Assembly (NCBI GenBank): GCA_038214535.1
Contig: JBBQRS010000004.1
Location: 21,372 to 85,371, forward strand
Reading direction: 5' to 3'
Length of the DNA stretch: 64,000 bases
Origin: JBBQRS01 sp038214535
Lineage (GTDB): Bacteria; Chloroflexota; Anaerolineae; CG2-30-64-16
Part shown: piece by piece, positions 7,791-16,422 of the stretch
Layout: the number at the start of each line of letters is the position of its first letter
Position numbering within the stretch: the first letter of the stretch is position 1
Position numbers and translations under genes: made by a program
Notes under the pieces: generated by a model
The model's input: the letters and a program-made list of their open reading frames with translations, nothing else
Databases searched by the model: none
What the model was told of the DNA's origin: nothing

Positions 7791-9149
7791 ATGACGCCGA
7801 CCTCTCGCCGTCTGGTGCTGGCGCTGCGACTGCTGGGCGTCGGGCTGATCGCCTTATACCTGATCGCGCCGCGTCTGACGGAGGCGAATGCTTGGGGCGT
7901 GTGGCCGGCCACTTATTTGCCTGCGGCCTGGCGTTGGGCGCTGGGGTTGCTCGCGTTGGCCCTCATCTGGATCGGCCCGCGCCTGCCGCTTCCCGCCTGG
8001 AAACCGGCCGACCCGTGGGTGCGCGGGGGCATCGTGCTGGCGGGCGGCGTGATCTTCTATCTGTTTCGCATCCGTCACCTCCGTTGGGGCGACGCCTACA
8101 TCCTGGTGAAGTCCATTCCGCACCCCGACGTGCGCCTGACCTACGTCTGGCAGGCCCCGCTGGACGTGTTCATTCATGCGAAACTGTGGGCTGCCGGAAA
8201 TCGCTGGTTCGGCTGGCCCGATCCGACGCCGGTTTACTGGCTCCTCAGCATCGCGGCGGGCATGCTGTTTTTGTGGACGTTGCTGGGGTTGGCGGCCTGG
8301 CTGGGCCGGAACTTCACCGAGCGAGCGCTCGTCATAGGGTTGGTCGCAACGCTGGGCACGATGCAACTCTTCTTCGGCTACATCGAGAACTACAGCATCA
8401 TGACGTTGGGCGTGCTGGTCTACATCTGGTTGGCCCTGCGCGCCGTGCGGAGTGAGGTGGGGTTGATCTGGCCGGCGACGGTGTTGGCGCTGACGCATGG
8501 ATTCCACCCCTCGACGCTGGTGTTAGCGCCGAGCCTGCTGCTCCTGATCTGGGAACGCAGACGCCTGGGCTTCGATACGTCATGGCTGCGCGCGTTGGTT
8601 GCAGTCGCCGCACCTTATGTTGTCGTCGGCGCGGGCGTAACGGCGCTAATGTCGGTGGGCGGGCACGGGCTAAATGCCTTGATGGGCGCGGACTTCCCCG
8701 GCGGAGGCGATCATCGCTGGTTTGTACCGCTGTTCGAGACGCAAACCCGCTGGGAGCATTATACAATGTTCTCGTTGGCCCATGCGCTCGATATCATCAA
8801 TCAGCAACTGCTGTCTGCGCCCGTGGTGTGGCCCGCGCTGATCTTGTGCCTGATCTTTGCCGGTTCGCGCATCCCGCGGCGCGACCCGATTTTCCGGCTG
8901 CTTGGGGTGATGGCGGTCAGTTATCTGGTGCTGACGCTGACCTGGAACCCGGACTACGGCGGGCAGCGCGACTGGGACCTGTTCGCCCCGGCGGCGATTC
9001 CCGCCGCGGTGTGGTTGGCCTATGCGCTGCCGCGCTTCCTGCCGGAGATTTCTGCTTTGCGGGCGGCCGCCTGGGCGCTGATTCCCGTGCAGGCGTATCA
9101 TACGATGGCCTGGGTCTATCAAAACACGCTGCCATGGGAATGGGAATGA
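7791..9149 (+). CDS. Polytopic membrane protein, GT-C-like candidate
   Basis: 452 residues with roughly 10-11 hydrophobic helices. Between the helices are periplasmic-type loops such as RIRHLRWGDAYILVKSIPH and a C-terminal NPDYGGQRDWDLFAPAA. Acidic loop residues near the first long loop and an aromatic-rich late loop are typical of GT-C glycosyltransferases that use lipid-linked sugars, but no signature fixes a family. The gene starts 9 bp after ftcD and overlaps the next gene by four bases, so it is probably co-transcribed. The function is unknown. Confidence 0.5.
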   Translation: MTPTSRRLVLALRLLGVGLIALYLIAPRLTEANAWGVWPATYLPAAWRWALGLLALALIWIGPRLPLPAWKPADPWVRGGIVLAGGVIFYLFRIRHLRWGDAYILVKSIPHPDVRLTYVWQAPLDVFIHAKLWAAGNRWFGWPDPTPVYWLLSIAAGMLFLWTLLGLAAWLGRNFTERALVIGLVATLGTMQLFFGYIENYSIMTLGVLVYIWLALRAVRSEVGLIWPATVLALTHGFHPSTLVLAPSLLLLIWERRRLGFDTSWLRALVAVAAPYVVVGAGVTALMSVGGHGLNALMGADFPGGGDHRWFVPLFETQTRWEHYTMFSLAHALDIINQQLLSAPVVWPALILCLIFAGSRIPRRDPIFRLLGVMAVSYLVLTLTWNPDYGGQRDWDLFAPAAIPAAVWLAYALPRFLPEISALRAAAWALIPVQAYHTMAWVYQNTLPWEWE

Positions 9150-10114
9150 TGCCGGAACTGACGGGCAGGGAGAACCTGCTGCGGGCGTTGCGCCACGAAA
9201 ACCCCAATCACGTGCCATACGAAGGCGAGGGCGCGTGGCAACTCGTGGATCACTGCGGGCGCAAGCCGCCACGAGAAGGCGTGGACGAGTGGGGCGTGAC
9301 GTGGGCGCCGCTGCCATCAGGTTATCGCACCGGGCGCGACGAGCCGCTGGAGTCTTACCCGGTCAAATATGTTGCGGAGCGAACCGCACAACTTAACCTG
9401 GCGAGCTTCCCTGATGGGCGCGCCACCGGGCTGTTCGATGGTATGATGGATGACATCGAACCTGAAGCGGTATTAACCATCGGGCGGCACGGCGCAGGCC
9501 CGCTGGATCGCCTGTGTACCCTGCTGGGGATGCCGGACGCGCTGGCGGCGATGCTGATGGAGCCGGACGAGACACAGGCCGCCCTGGATCGCATCGCGGA
9601 CTACCATGTCGAGATCGCGCGGGGCTACCTTGCGGCGGGGGTGGACGCCGGCTTTCTGGCCGACGACTACGCCGGGCAAGACGGCCCATATCTGCGCCCC
9701 GCCGTGTGGCGGCGGATGATCTTGCCGGGATTGCGCCGGATGATCGCCGTATATCGCGACGCCGGCGCGCCGGTGGTGTTTCATACCTGCGGGCGCGCCA
9801 AGGCGTTCATCGGAGACCTCATCGAAGCGGGGGTAATCGCCTTCAACTTGCAGAGCGCCGCGTGCGACCTTGCGGCGTTGAAGGCTGAGTATGGCCGCCA
9901 AATCGGTTTTTACGGCGGGATCGGCAGCGGAGTGATGCAGATGGGCAGCCCCGACGATGTAGCGCGGGCGGCCCGACACGCGATAAGCGCCCTCGGTTCC
10001 GCCGGGGGGCTGATGCTTGCGCCGGATCAGCCGTTGGCCTATCCGGCGGAGAACCTGGAGGCGCTGGCGCGTGCAGCCCGGCGCTACGGCCATTACCCGT
10101 TGCGAAGTGAATAA
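9146..10114 (+). CDS. Uroporphyrinogen decarboxylase (URO-D) family protein
   Basis: 322 residues with a URO-D/MtaA-type barrel. VVFHTCGRAKAFIGDLIEAG corresponds to the block that in MtaA/MtbA-type corrinoid:coenzyme M methyltransferases holds the zinc ligands as His-x-Cys. True HemE proteins start with a conserved arginine-containing loop that I do not see, so a methyltransferase-like or uncharacterised role is more likely than heme synthesis. The ATG at 9146 overlaps the preceding stop (ATGA) and has GGGA just upstream; a longer open frame reading back into the previous gene was discarded. Confidence 0.75.
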   Translation: MMPELTGRENLLRALRHENPNHVPYEGEGAWQLVDHCGRKPPREGVDEWGVTWAPLPSGYRTGRDEPLESYPVKYVAERTAQLNLASFPDGRATGLFDGMMDDIEPEAVLTIGRHGAGPLDRLCTLLGMPDALAAMLMEPDETQAALDRIADYHVEIARGYLAAGVDAGFLADDYAGQDGPYLRPAVWRRMILPGLRRMIAVYRDAGAPVVFHTCGRAKAFIGDLIEAGVIAFNLQSAACDLAALKAEYGRQIGFYGGIGSGVMQMGSPDDVARAARHAISALGSAGGLMLAPDQPLAYPAENLEALARAARRYGHYPLRSE

Positions 10115-10115
10115 G

Positions 10116-10170
10116 AATCTATCCGACTTTCCTTTGTAGCTGACCGGCGATGCGCAGTCTTCGGATAGAT
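10116..10170. repeat. Short element with AATCTATCCGA / TCGGATAGAT ends
   Basis: The outer ends match those of the elements at 1381 and 11261. The 35-bp core contains CCTTTGTAG, the first word of the 26-bp arm seen at 1413, but no second arm, so it looks like a decayed or minimal copy. It lies between the URO-D-family gene and galT. Confidence 0.7.
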
Positions 10171-10192
10171 ACTAAATCGTGGGAGAAGTAAA

Positions 10193-11260
10193 ATGTCTGA
10201 GTTACGTAGAGACCCTGTCATGGGTCGTTGGGTGATTATCGCACCGGAGCGCGGCCTGCGTCCCGATGCGTTGACGGAATGGCAAACGAAGGTGCAGCCC
10301 GCGCCCTGTGTGTTCTGCGGCGGGCAGGAAGAACGCGACCCGACCGAGATCTTCGCCATTCGCCCCGATGGCTCGGCCAAGAACATGCCGGGATGGGAAG
10401 TGCGCGTGCTGCCAAACAAGTATCCCGTATTGCGCATCGAAGGCAAACTGGAACGCAACCCGGTGGGGATGTTCGATATGATGAGCGGCGTCGGCGCGCA
10501 TGAAGTGATCGTCGAAACCCCCGACCACAATGTCGAGTTGGCCGAACTGCCCGTGTCACACATCTGCGCGGTGATGCGCGCCTACCGCGCCCGCATGAGC
10601 GACCTTGCCGGCGACGACCGCTTCAAGTACGTGCTGGTGTTCAAGAACAAAGGCCATGAGGCGGGCGCGACCCTCACCCACGCGCATTCACAGTTAATCG
10701 CCACGCCGGTGACGCCGAAGCGCGTCAAAGAAGAGTTGGTGGGGGCGCAGCGCTATTATGAGTTCAAGCGCCGCTGTGTCTTTTGCGACATGATCAAGCA
10801 GGAAACTGCATTGACGCCTGAGCGGCTGGTCTACGAGAACAAGGCGTTTGTGGTGCTCTCACCGTTCGCCGCGCGTATGCCCTATGAAACGTGGATCATC
10901 CCGAAGACGCACAATTGCGATTATCTATCGCTCACCGATGACGAGTGCGGCTTCCTGGCCGACGCATTGAAGGTCACGCTGTTGAAAACGCGCAACCTGC
11001 TCAAAGATCCGCCTTACAATTATCTGATTCACACGGCTCCCTTCCGGCGGCCCCACATCGGATACTGGTCTACCATCACAGAAGACTATCATTGGCACAT
11101 GGAGATCATCCCGCGCCTGACGCGCGTGGCAGGCTTTGAGGAGGGATCAGGGTTCTTCGTCAACCCGGTGACGCCCGAAGACGCCGCGGCGTTGCTGCGC
11201 GCGACCGAGCCCGAAGCGGTGCCTGCGGTTTCATCCGAGCCGATTGTCCCGGAAATTTAG
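10193..11260 (+). CDS. galT: Galactose-1-phosphate uridylyltransferase family protein
   Basis: 355 residues with a HIT-superfamily GalT fold. It would exchange UMP between UDP-glucose and galactose 1-phosphate in the Leloir pathway. Zinc-site cysteines appear as CVFCGG near residue 39 and CVFCDM near residue 195. The nucleophile His lies in TLTHAHSQLIATP, where the usual HPH triplet is HAH. TEDYHWHMEIIPR supplies the C-terminal His residues. The GGAGAA ribosome site is well placed. GalK and GalE are not nearby, so a related nucleotidyltransferase such as an ADP-glucose phosphorylase-type enzyme is an alternative. Confidence 0.87.
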   Translation: MSELRRDPVMGRWVIIAPERGLRPDALTEWQTKVQPAPCVFCGGQEERDPTEIFAIRPDGSAKNMPGWEVRVLPNKYPVLRIEGKLERNPVGMFDMMSGVGAHEVIVETPDHNVELAELPVSHICAVMRAYRARMSDLAGDDRFKYVLVFKNKGHEAGATLTHAHSQLIATPVTPKRVKEELVGAQRYYEFKRRCVFCDMIKQETALTPERLVYENKAFVVLSPFAARMPYETWIIPKTHNCDYLSLTDDECGFLADALKVTLLKTRNLLKDPPYNYLIHTAPFRRPHIGYWSTITEDYHWHMEIIPRLTRVAGFEEGSGFFVNPVTPEDAAALLRATEPEAVPAVSSEPIVPEI

Positions 11261-11377
11261 AATCTATCCGAGCATTAATGCTAAACCACGGAAAACACGG
11301 AATACACTGAAACAGCAGAGATAGGTTTGTTCCGTGTCTTCCGTGTATTCCGTGGTAGGCGAGTTTTTGGATAGATT
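11261..11377. repeat. Nested palindrome between convergent genes (ACACGGA type)
   Basis: Outer ends AATCTATCC (11261-11269) and GGATAGATT (11369-11377) are perfect inverted repeats. The inner arms read ACCACGGAAAACACGGAATA and TATTCCGTGGT preceded by TTCCGTGTCTTCCGTG, so each arm is itself built of short ACACGGA-like near-repeats. It fills the gap between galT and the M42 peptidase gene, which converge, and could act as a bidirectional terminator. Confidence 0.85.
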
Positions 11378-11383
11378 CAAGCA

Positions 11384-12436
11384 TTACTCCGACAGGAGAT
11401 AGGCCAGCAGCAGGCGCGTCGAAGCGTCGAGAGCGTCGCGGTGGGTGCGCTCGAACGAGTGTGAGGCGTCCACACCCGGCCCGATTAGGCCGATCCGATG
11501 GTCGCCGCCTGCCCGCAGCGAAGCCTCGGCGTCTGACCCGTAATACGGGTAGATATCTATCTTATACGGAATTTCGTGCTGCTCGGCCAGCGCGACCAGA
11601 CGGCGGCGGATGCTCAGGTCATAGGGGCCGCCGCTGTCCTTGGCGCAAATGCTGACAGCGTGTTCATTCCCCTGCTGCCCCTCGCCCAGTGCGCCCATGT
11701 CAATCGCGATCAACTCGGCCACGTCATCAGGGATGCCCGCGGCCGCGCCGTGCCCCACTTCTTCGTAATTGCTGAAGTGGAACGTCGTGCGTTGCACGGG
11801 AGCCATACCCGCCACGCGCAGCGCGTCGAGCGCCGCCAGCATCACCGCGACCCCCGCCTTGTCGTCCAGATGCCGCGATTTGACGTAGCCTGTCTCGGTG
11901 ACGGTGGTGCGCGGGTCCCAGGCGATCATGTCGCCCACCTCGATGCCCAATTTGCGCGTCTCTTCCGCGTTGGTGGATTCGGCGTCGAGCCGGATTTCCA
12001 TCTCGGCGGGTTTCCAATCCCGGTCCGCCACCGGTTCGCGATGGACGTGGACCGAGGACTTCGCGAGGACGGCCGTACCGTTCACGCTGCGGCCCGACGC
12101 CGTGCGCACCGTGCAATACTCGCCGTTGACGGCGTAGAGCGGATATCCGCCGATACGGTCGAAGATCAACCGGCCGTTGGGCTTGATCTCCTTGACGATC
12201 GCGCCCAGGGTATCCACGTGGCCGGTGACGGCGCGCGGCGCATCCTCGTTGTCCCCGCCGATGGTTGCGGTCAGCGCACCCTTGCGTGTGTAAACCGGAG
12301 TTAGTCCCATCGAACGCAGCCAGCCCTCCACCAGTTCCAGCGCCTCGAGGGTGTCCCCGGTGGGGCTGGGCGTCTCACAAAGCTGCACAAGGCGCGCAAT
12401 CAGCGCATCCATATCAATGACGGGAATGGTTTGCAT
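11384..12436 (-). CDS. M42/M20-type metallopeptidase
   Basis: 350 residues. The metal-ligand pattern of M42 co-catalytic aminopeptidases is visible: His in VTGHVDTLG, Asp in SRHLDDKAG, the Glu-Glu pair in SNYEEVGHG, Asp in IAIDMGA and His in DASHSFERTH. It probably trims peptides in the cytoplasm. The ATG at 12436 has GGAG ten bases upstream; a longer open frame reading into the next gene has no support. It is 23 bp downstream of a HAD phosphatase gene, apparently in one operon. Confidence 0.88.
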   Translation of the reverse strand: MQTIPVIDMDALIARLVQLCETPSPTGDTLEALELVEGWLRSMGLTPVYTRKGALTATIGGDNEDAPRAVTGHVDTLGAIVKEIKPNGRLIFDRIGGYPLYAVNGEYCTVRTASGRSVNGTAVLAKSSVHVHREPVADRDWKPAEMEIRLDAESTNAEETRKLGIEVGDMIAWDPRTTVTETGYVKSRHLDDKAGVAVMLAALDALRVAGMAPVQRTTFHFSNYEEVGHGAAAGIPDDVAELIAIDMGALGEGQQGNEHAVSICAKDSGGPYDLSIRRRLVALAEQHEIPYKIDIYPYYGSDAEASLRAGGDHRIGLIGPGVDASHSFERTHRDALDASTRLLLAYLLSE

Positions 12437-12459
12437 GGTGTGGATTCTCCTTACTTCGC

Positions 12460-13212
12460 CTAACGGATCGCATCTGCAATAAACGGAACCAGCAACAATT
12501 CCGGCAGCTCGCGGATGCGGGCGTCCGGCGTAATGTCCTGGCTCTGCTCGGGGCGCTGCGCCACTTCGATCAGGACGGCGCGCATCCCCGCACCCTGGGC
12601 GCCCTGCACGTCGGCATCCAGCCGGTCGCCCACGTGGACGGCGTGTTCCGGAGCCACCCCCAGCGCGTTCAGCGCCTGACGGAAGATTTCCGGGTGCGGC
12701 TTCGGGACGCCCGCCTCGGACGAATAGACGCGCGCCGGGAAGAAGTGAATCAACTCCTGACGCGTCAGCGAGGCGTCCATGCAACGGCCCGGCTGGATCG
12801 TGTTGGAGATCACGCCAAGCCGCAGCCCGGCGGCGCTCAAGGCAGTCAGCACTTCACGCGCACCGTGACGCAGTTGCATCGGCGTCTGCGCGCCCGTGCA
12901 ATACGCATCGCCTGCCGCCGTGACCAGGCCGTCTTCGGTGGGCAGGCCGGCGTCGCCCAAGATGCCCTGCATCGCCTCGTAAATATTGAGACTGCGCATC
13001 TGCGCCAGCGCGTCGCGATAGCGTCTTTCCGTGTCTGCGGACAAGTGCGCACAGAAGGCGTTGCGATCCGGCATCGCCACGCCTGTAGCGGCCAGCGTCT
13101 CATATACGTGGCCGGCGCGCTGGTTGACCCGCTGCATGTAGTCGTCCTGACCCTCGCGCAGGTCTGAGATCGTGTCGCCAAGATCGAAAAAAACGGCTTC
13201 TACTGCGGGCAT
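12460..13212 (-). CDS. HAD-family (IA) hydrolase
   Basis: 250 residues with the four HAD motifs in order: FFDLGDT (nucleophile and acid/base Asp), VISNT, GVPKPHPEIF (Lys) and VGDRLDADV. A helical cap lies between motifs I and II, as in subfamily IA phosphatases and dehalogenases. The substrate cannot be read from the sequence. The ATG at 13212 follows AAGGAG by 9 nt and gives a start just before motif I. The upstream extension of the open frame reads through a palindrome and is not coding. Confidence 0.88.
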   Translation of the reverse strand: MPAVEAVFFDLGDTISDLREGQDDYMQRVNQRAGHVYETLAATGVAMPDRNAFCAHLSADTERRYRDALAQMRSLNIYEAMQGILGDAGLPTEDGLVTAAGDAYCTGAQTPMQLRHGAREVLTALSAAGLRLGVISNTIQPGRCMDASLTRQELIHFFPARVYSSEAGVPKPHPEIFRQALNALGVAPEHAVHVGDRLDADVQGAQGAGMRAVLIEVAQRPEQSQDITPDARIRELPELLLVPFIADAIR

Positions 13213-13239
13213 CAAGTGAATCTCCTTATGGAGCCTATC

Positions 13240-13298
13240 GTAGTTCAGCCCCTTGTGAGCATCAGCGCCGGCGTAACGCCCACAAGGGGCTAAGCTAC
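13240..13298. repeat. Imperfect hairpin (CAGCCCCTTGTGAGC / GCCCACAAGGGGCTAAGCTAC)
   Basis: Two 21-nt arms (13240-13260 and 13278-13298) pair with a few mismatches around a 17-nt loop, upstream of the HAD gene and downstream of the aldo/keto reductase gene start-to-stop order. It has the same general design as the other dispersed palindromes here but a different sequence. Confidence 0.75.
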
Positions 13299-13304
13299 AA
13301 TGAT

Positions 13305-14429
13305 TTAGCGCGCGAGCATCTGCGCGAGACGCTGGGCCTGTTCGGGAGCCGGTGGGTAGCAGGCGACTTCCATGTTCTCGCGGGCATGTTCCAACCGGCT
13401 CATGCCGGTCAGCGCCACCGTGACGCCGGGCAAAGAGCGCGTGAATTGCAACGCACGTTGCACGTCGCTGTCGAGATCGGGGAATGCAGCGGCCAGCGAT
13501 GTGGCTATGCGCCCGGTCACGTGGCCCTGCATCACCGAGGCGGTCGCGGCAACTGTCAGCCCCAGGTCGCGCGCGGCCTCCAGCGCAGAGGCCAGTTTGC
13601 CGTTGATCGGCTGATTGCGGAATTTGGCGCACTCAAGCATCGCGGCGTTGAGTGGAAACTGCACCAGCCGCAAGTGGTGGTGTTCGCCGCCAACTTCACG
13701 CGCCAGCCGCACCATCAGTTCCAGGCTCACGTAACCGGCTGACATGGGCGGCCGCCGCAGCCCCTCCCACGTTGCCACGCCATAGCACCCGATGCGTCCC
13801 GCCGCGACGTCCTCTTCTAACTGCACGAACGCCAGTTGCAGCCGGTTACGGAGCGTCGCACTGTCAACGAAAGCCAGTTGCGTCTCAGGGTTATGGATGC
13901 AGTAGACGTCAATCGTTCGCAGGTCCAGGTTGCGCAGGCTCCAGGTAATTTGCTGGGCGAGATACGCGGGCGCGATGCAATGAATGCCCCCGGCCAGGTC
14001 GTCGTTCTGCATCACGCCCGTCTGGATAAATTGCTTGTAGATGTAATCAACGGAGTCGCTGGGTCGCGCCAGGCGATAGGAGATGAAGCCGCCTTTGCTG
14101 ATAATCACCAATTCATCGCGCCGGAACTCGCCCGAGGCCACCAGATCGCCGATGGCCCGGCCCACGGCCAGTTCACTGCGCTGGGCGCGGTAGTTGGTGG
14201 CGGTGTCAATCACGTTCGCGCCAAGCCGCACCGCCTCCGCGAGGCTCACGCGATACCGCGCATCTACCTCGTCGCTCAGGTCGCCCAGATAGGTGCCCGC
14301 GCCGATGGACGAAACAGTGAGGCCCAACGCAGCACGGAAATGTCCCGTGTCCGTACGCGTCGCGCCCGCCTGCAAGCGCTCGGCGTAACGGGCAGTGCCG
14401 GCCTCCGTCGCCCGGCCCGCCAGCGGCAT
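13305..14429 (-). CDS. Aldo/keto reductase family protein
   Basis: 374 residues forming a (beta/alpha)8 NAD(P)H-dependent oxidoreductase. The catalytic tetrad is visible as Asp and Tyr in VIDTATNYRAQRSE, Lys in VIISKGGF and His in VYCIHNPE. The C-terminal part (VTVALTGMSRLEHARENMEV) is the usual cofactor-phosphate-binding block. A roughly 60-residue insertion after the Lys motif (SDSVDYIYKQ to APAYLAQQ) is larger than in short AKRs. It begins two bases after the trpS stop, with GGAG eight bases upstream, so it is translated from the T-box-controlled trpS transcript. Confidence 0.85.
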   Translation of the reverse strand: MPLAGRATEAGTARYAERLQAGATRTDTGHFRAALGLTVSSIGAGTYLGDLSDEVDARYRVSLAEAVRLGANVIDTATNYRAQRSELAVGRAIGDLVASGEFRRDELVIISKGGFISYRLARPSDSVDYIYKQFIQTGVMQNDDLAGGIHCIAPAYLAQQITWSLRNLDLRTIDVYCIHNPETQLAFVDSATLRNRLQLAFVQLEEDVAAGRIGCYGVATWEGLRRPPMSAGYVSLELMVRLAREVGGEHHHLRLVQFPLNAAMLECAKFRNQPINGKLASALEAARDLGLTVAATASVMQGHVTGRIATSLAAAFPDLDSDVQRALQFTRSLPGVTVALTGMSRLEHARENMEVACYPPAPEQAQRLAQMLAR

Positions 14430-14431
14430 CG

Positions 14432-15526
14432 TTATGGCTCCGCGGTGATCGCCGGGGCTTTGGCGGCCTCGGCAGCCAGCTTCTTGGCGCGCTCTTCCGC
14501 CTTGCGCGCAATGCGATTATAGGTACTGCTCAACCCCATCGCCTTGCGGACGATGCGCATGGTGTCACTGCCTTCCTGCCGCATCCGCTGCGTCCCCTGA
14601 TAGATGATCTCGTCCACCAGCCCCGATTGCGCCGCAGCATAGGCCGCCCGCTCCCTGACCGGGGTCAGGAATGCCTCCAGCGCCTCGATCAACTGCGCCT
14701 TGACCTCCACATCGCCGACGCTGCCCTCCCGATAGCGTGCCTTCAACGCTTCCACACCGGCCGTATCCGGGTCGAAGTGGTCGAGATAGGTGAAGACCGG
14801 ATTGCCCTCGACGGTACCGGGGATGTCGGCGCGGATGCGGTTCGGATCGGTATACATGCTGTTGACCTTCTTGCGCACCGTTGCCGTGTCGTCGCTGAGC
14901 GAAATGGCGTTGCCCAACGATTTGCTCATCTTGGATTGGCCGTCCGTGCCCGGCAACGTGTCGCCCTGCACCAGATCGTCGGGGATCGGGAAGACTTCGC
15001 CGTAGAGATTGTTGAAGCGGCGGGCAAGCTCACGCGTGATCTCGACGTGCGCCTGGTTATCTTTACCCACCGGCACCAGGTTGGCCCGCGGCAACAGGAT
15101 ATCCGCGGCCTGCAACACAGGATAACCAAGCAGCCCGAAAGGCATAGTGTCCTCGTCGAGATGCGCCGCGCGCGCCATATCTTTGATGCTGGGCAGACGA
15201 GACAGCCGCGGAACCGTGGTCAGGTTACCGAGCAAAAGCTGGAGTTCATACGTCTCGGGCACGGCCGACTGGAGGAAGATCGTGGCTTTCTGTGGGTCAA
15301 TGCCGACACTCAGATAGTCGAGCACCATGCCGCGCGCGTTGTCCGCGGTCGCTGCGATCTCTTCCTTGCTGTTCTTCGTGGTCAGCATGTGCAGGTCGGC
15401 GATGATGAAGTAGCACTCGTATTCATCCTGCAACCGCACACGATTCTTCAAGCTGCCCACATAATGCCCCAGATGCAGCCGCCCTGTCGGGCGGTCACCT
15501 GTGAGAATGCGTCGTTTTTCGCTCAT
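14432..15526 (-). CDS. trpS: Tryptophanyl-tRNA synthetase
   Basis: 364 residues, class Ic aminoacyl-tRNA synthetase. The HIGH-type motif is in TGRLHLGHYVG (HLGH) and the KMSKS motif is intact in GQSKMSKSLGNAI. It charges tRNA-Trp. The C-terminal 15-20 residues are an Ala/Lys-rich extension. GGAGG lies 8 nt before the ATG. A T-box leader precedes it, so expression should rise when uncharged tRNA-Trp accumulates. The aldo/keto reductase gene follows after two bases. Confidence 0.96.
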   Translation of the reverse strand: MSEKRRILTGDRPTGRLHLGHYVGSLKNRVRLQDEYECYFIIADLHMLTTKNSKEEIAATADNARGMVLDYLSVGIDPQKATIFLQSAVPETYELQLLLGNLTTVPRLSRLPSIKDMARAAHLDEDTMPFGLLGYPVLQAADILLPRANLVPVGKDNQAHVEITRELARRFNNLYGEVFPIPDDLVQGDTLPGTDGQSKMSKSLGNAISLSDDTATVRKKVNSMYTDPNRIRADIPGTVEGNPVFTYLDHFDPDTAGVEALKARYREGSVGDVEVKAQLIEALEAFLTPVRERAAYAAAQSGLVDEIIYQGTQRMRQEGSDTMRIVRKAMGLSSTYNRIARKAEERAKKLAAEAAKAPAITAEP

Positions 15527-15569
15527 GGATCATGCCTCCAGTCCTCGTTTTGCTCACAATGCCCGATTC

Positions 15570-15835
15570 GTTAAATGAATACGCCCCGTCCCCATGACGT
15601 CAGGGACGAGACGCTTGATCTCGCGGTGCCACCCTGCTTGAACCGGCGTAACCGATCCCGCTCTGGCGCCCAATAACGGGGGCATCACCGGCAAGACCTA
15701 CTCAGCGCGGCCGCCTTTCAACCTTGCAACTCTCCGGCCCATTCCCCGCCGACGCCCTGCTTCCACCATCCAGGGTTCGCTGTGTCGCAGCACGCCGAGT
15801 ACTTGACCGGATTCATCGCTGTTGTCGTGTATATG
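15570..15835 (-). promoter_or_regulatory. T-box riboswitch leader of trpS
   Basis: On the minus strand the leader contains the T-box sequence AGGGTGGCACCGCG (15622-15635), whose GGTGG-N-ACCGCG core pairs with the tRNA acceptor end. It is followed by a GC-rich terminator hairpin CGTCCC...GGGACG (about 15585-15607). A likely Trp specifier codon TGG lies at 15739-15741 in the context GGGGAATGGGCC within the Stem I region, and the distal GGTGGAA element is at about 15762-15768. The specifier assignment is a reading by eye, and other TGG triplets lie nearby. Confidence 0.85.
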
Positions 15836-15839
15836 CGTG

Positions 15840-15869
15840 AGTATGCCATACGGGGCGAAGGGATGTCAA
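15840..15869 (-). promoter_or_regulatory. Predicted promoter of the trpS T-box transcript
   Basis: On the minus strand TTGACA (15864-15869) and CATACT (15840-15845) are separated by 18 bp immediately upstream of the T-box leader. Confidence 0.6.
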
Positions 15870-15917
15870 ACCATGACGAAACACCTGGCTTTCTAGGCAA
15901 TGGTTTTGCCGCCAAAG

Positions 15918-15945
15918 TTGACAAAATGGCCGAAATGAGTAAAAT
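15918..15945 (+). promoter_or_regulatory. Predicted promoter of the zinc-ribbon/kamA unit
   Basis: TTGACA (15918-15923) and TAAAAT (15940-15945) with a 16-bp spacer, about 100 bp before the first gene. It is divergent from the trpS promoter. No terminator is evident between this promoter and the one at 19447. Confidence 0.5.
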
Positions 15946-16048
15946 AAGGACGTTGATATTTACCTCATCTCATCCCTTTTGACCGGTCCATAGTTCGTCG
16001 CGAACGGATCGGCAAGAGGCCAGAATTGGCGTGCAAGAGGTCACTCTC

Positions 16049-16294
16049 ATGGACGAACTCGACAAGGCTGCGCCGGTCACCGGCGAGTGGGAATGCATGG
16101 AATGTGGGTACATCGAAAAGGGCGTCGAAACACGCAGGCCGAATAAATGCCCTGAATGTGACGCTCCCACCAGCGCCCTTGAATTCTTCTCCTATGACGA
16201 AGAGGATGATGATTGGGATGACAATGACGATGATGATGACGAGGAAGAAGAGGACGAGGACGACGAAGAGGACGACGAAGTCGAAGAGTACTAG
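16049..16294 (+). CDS. Rubredoxin-like zinc-ribbon protein with polyacidic tail
   Basis: 81 residues from the ATG at 16049, which has AGAGG eight bases upstream (a GTG at 16031 lacks this). Residues ~12-48 form a rubredoxin/rubrerythrin-type knuckle pair: WECMECGYIEKG then CPECDAPTSALEFF. The remaining ~32 residues are almost only Asp and Glu (28 of 32), ending VEEY. It could be an electron-transfer protein for the radical-SAM enzyme encoded next, or a protein scaffold or carrier; both are inferences. The next gene, kamA, starts 128 bp downstream with no visible terminator between. Confidence 0.8.
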   Translation: MDELDKAAPVTGEWECMECGYIEKGVETRRPNKCPECDAPTSALEFFSYDEEDDDWDDNDDDDDEEEEDEDDEEDDEVEEY

Positions 16295-16422
16295 CCAGCG
16301 AACGATCGCATCGGGGAACGTGGATCGCCAGTAAGTTTCTCCCACAAACCCAGATTTTTGGACCCCTGGAGCCCCGTTCAGATGCGGCGGAAAGGGGTCT
16401 TCTGTTTGTCTCACGAGGAGAC

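Noticed and set aside
10193..11260. Novel galT because of HAH in place of HPH
   Set aside because: The histidines and both Cys pairs are kept, and variation at the middle residue is tolerated in GalT-like families; not enough for a separate claim.
12437..12784. N-terminal extension of the M42 peptidase
   Set aside because: It is the opposite reading of the HAD gene and lacks peptidase-family sequence; the ATG at 12436 has its own ribosome site.
16200..16290. Acidic tail as a simple-sequence artefact of GAC/GAG/GAT repeats
   Set aside because: Codons vary (GAT, GAC, GAA, GAG mixed with tgg, aat), and a second acidic-tailed protein lies in the same unit, so selection on the protein is more likely than triplet slippage.
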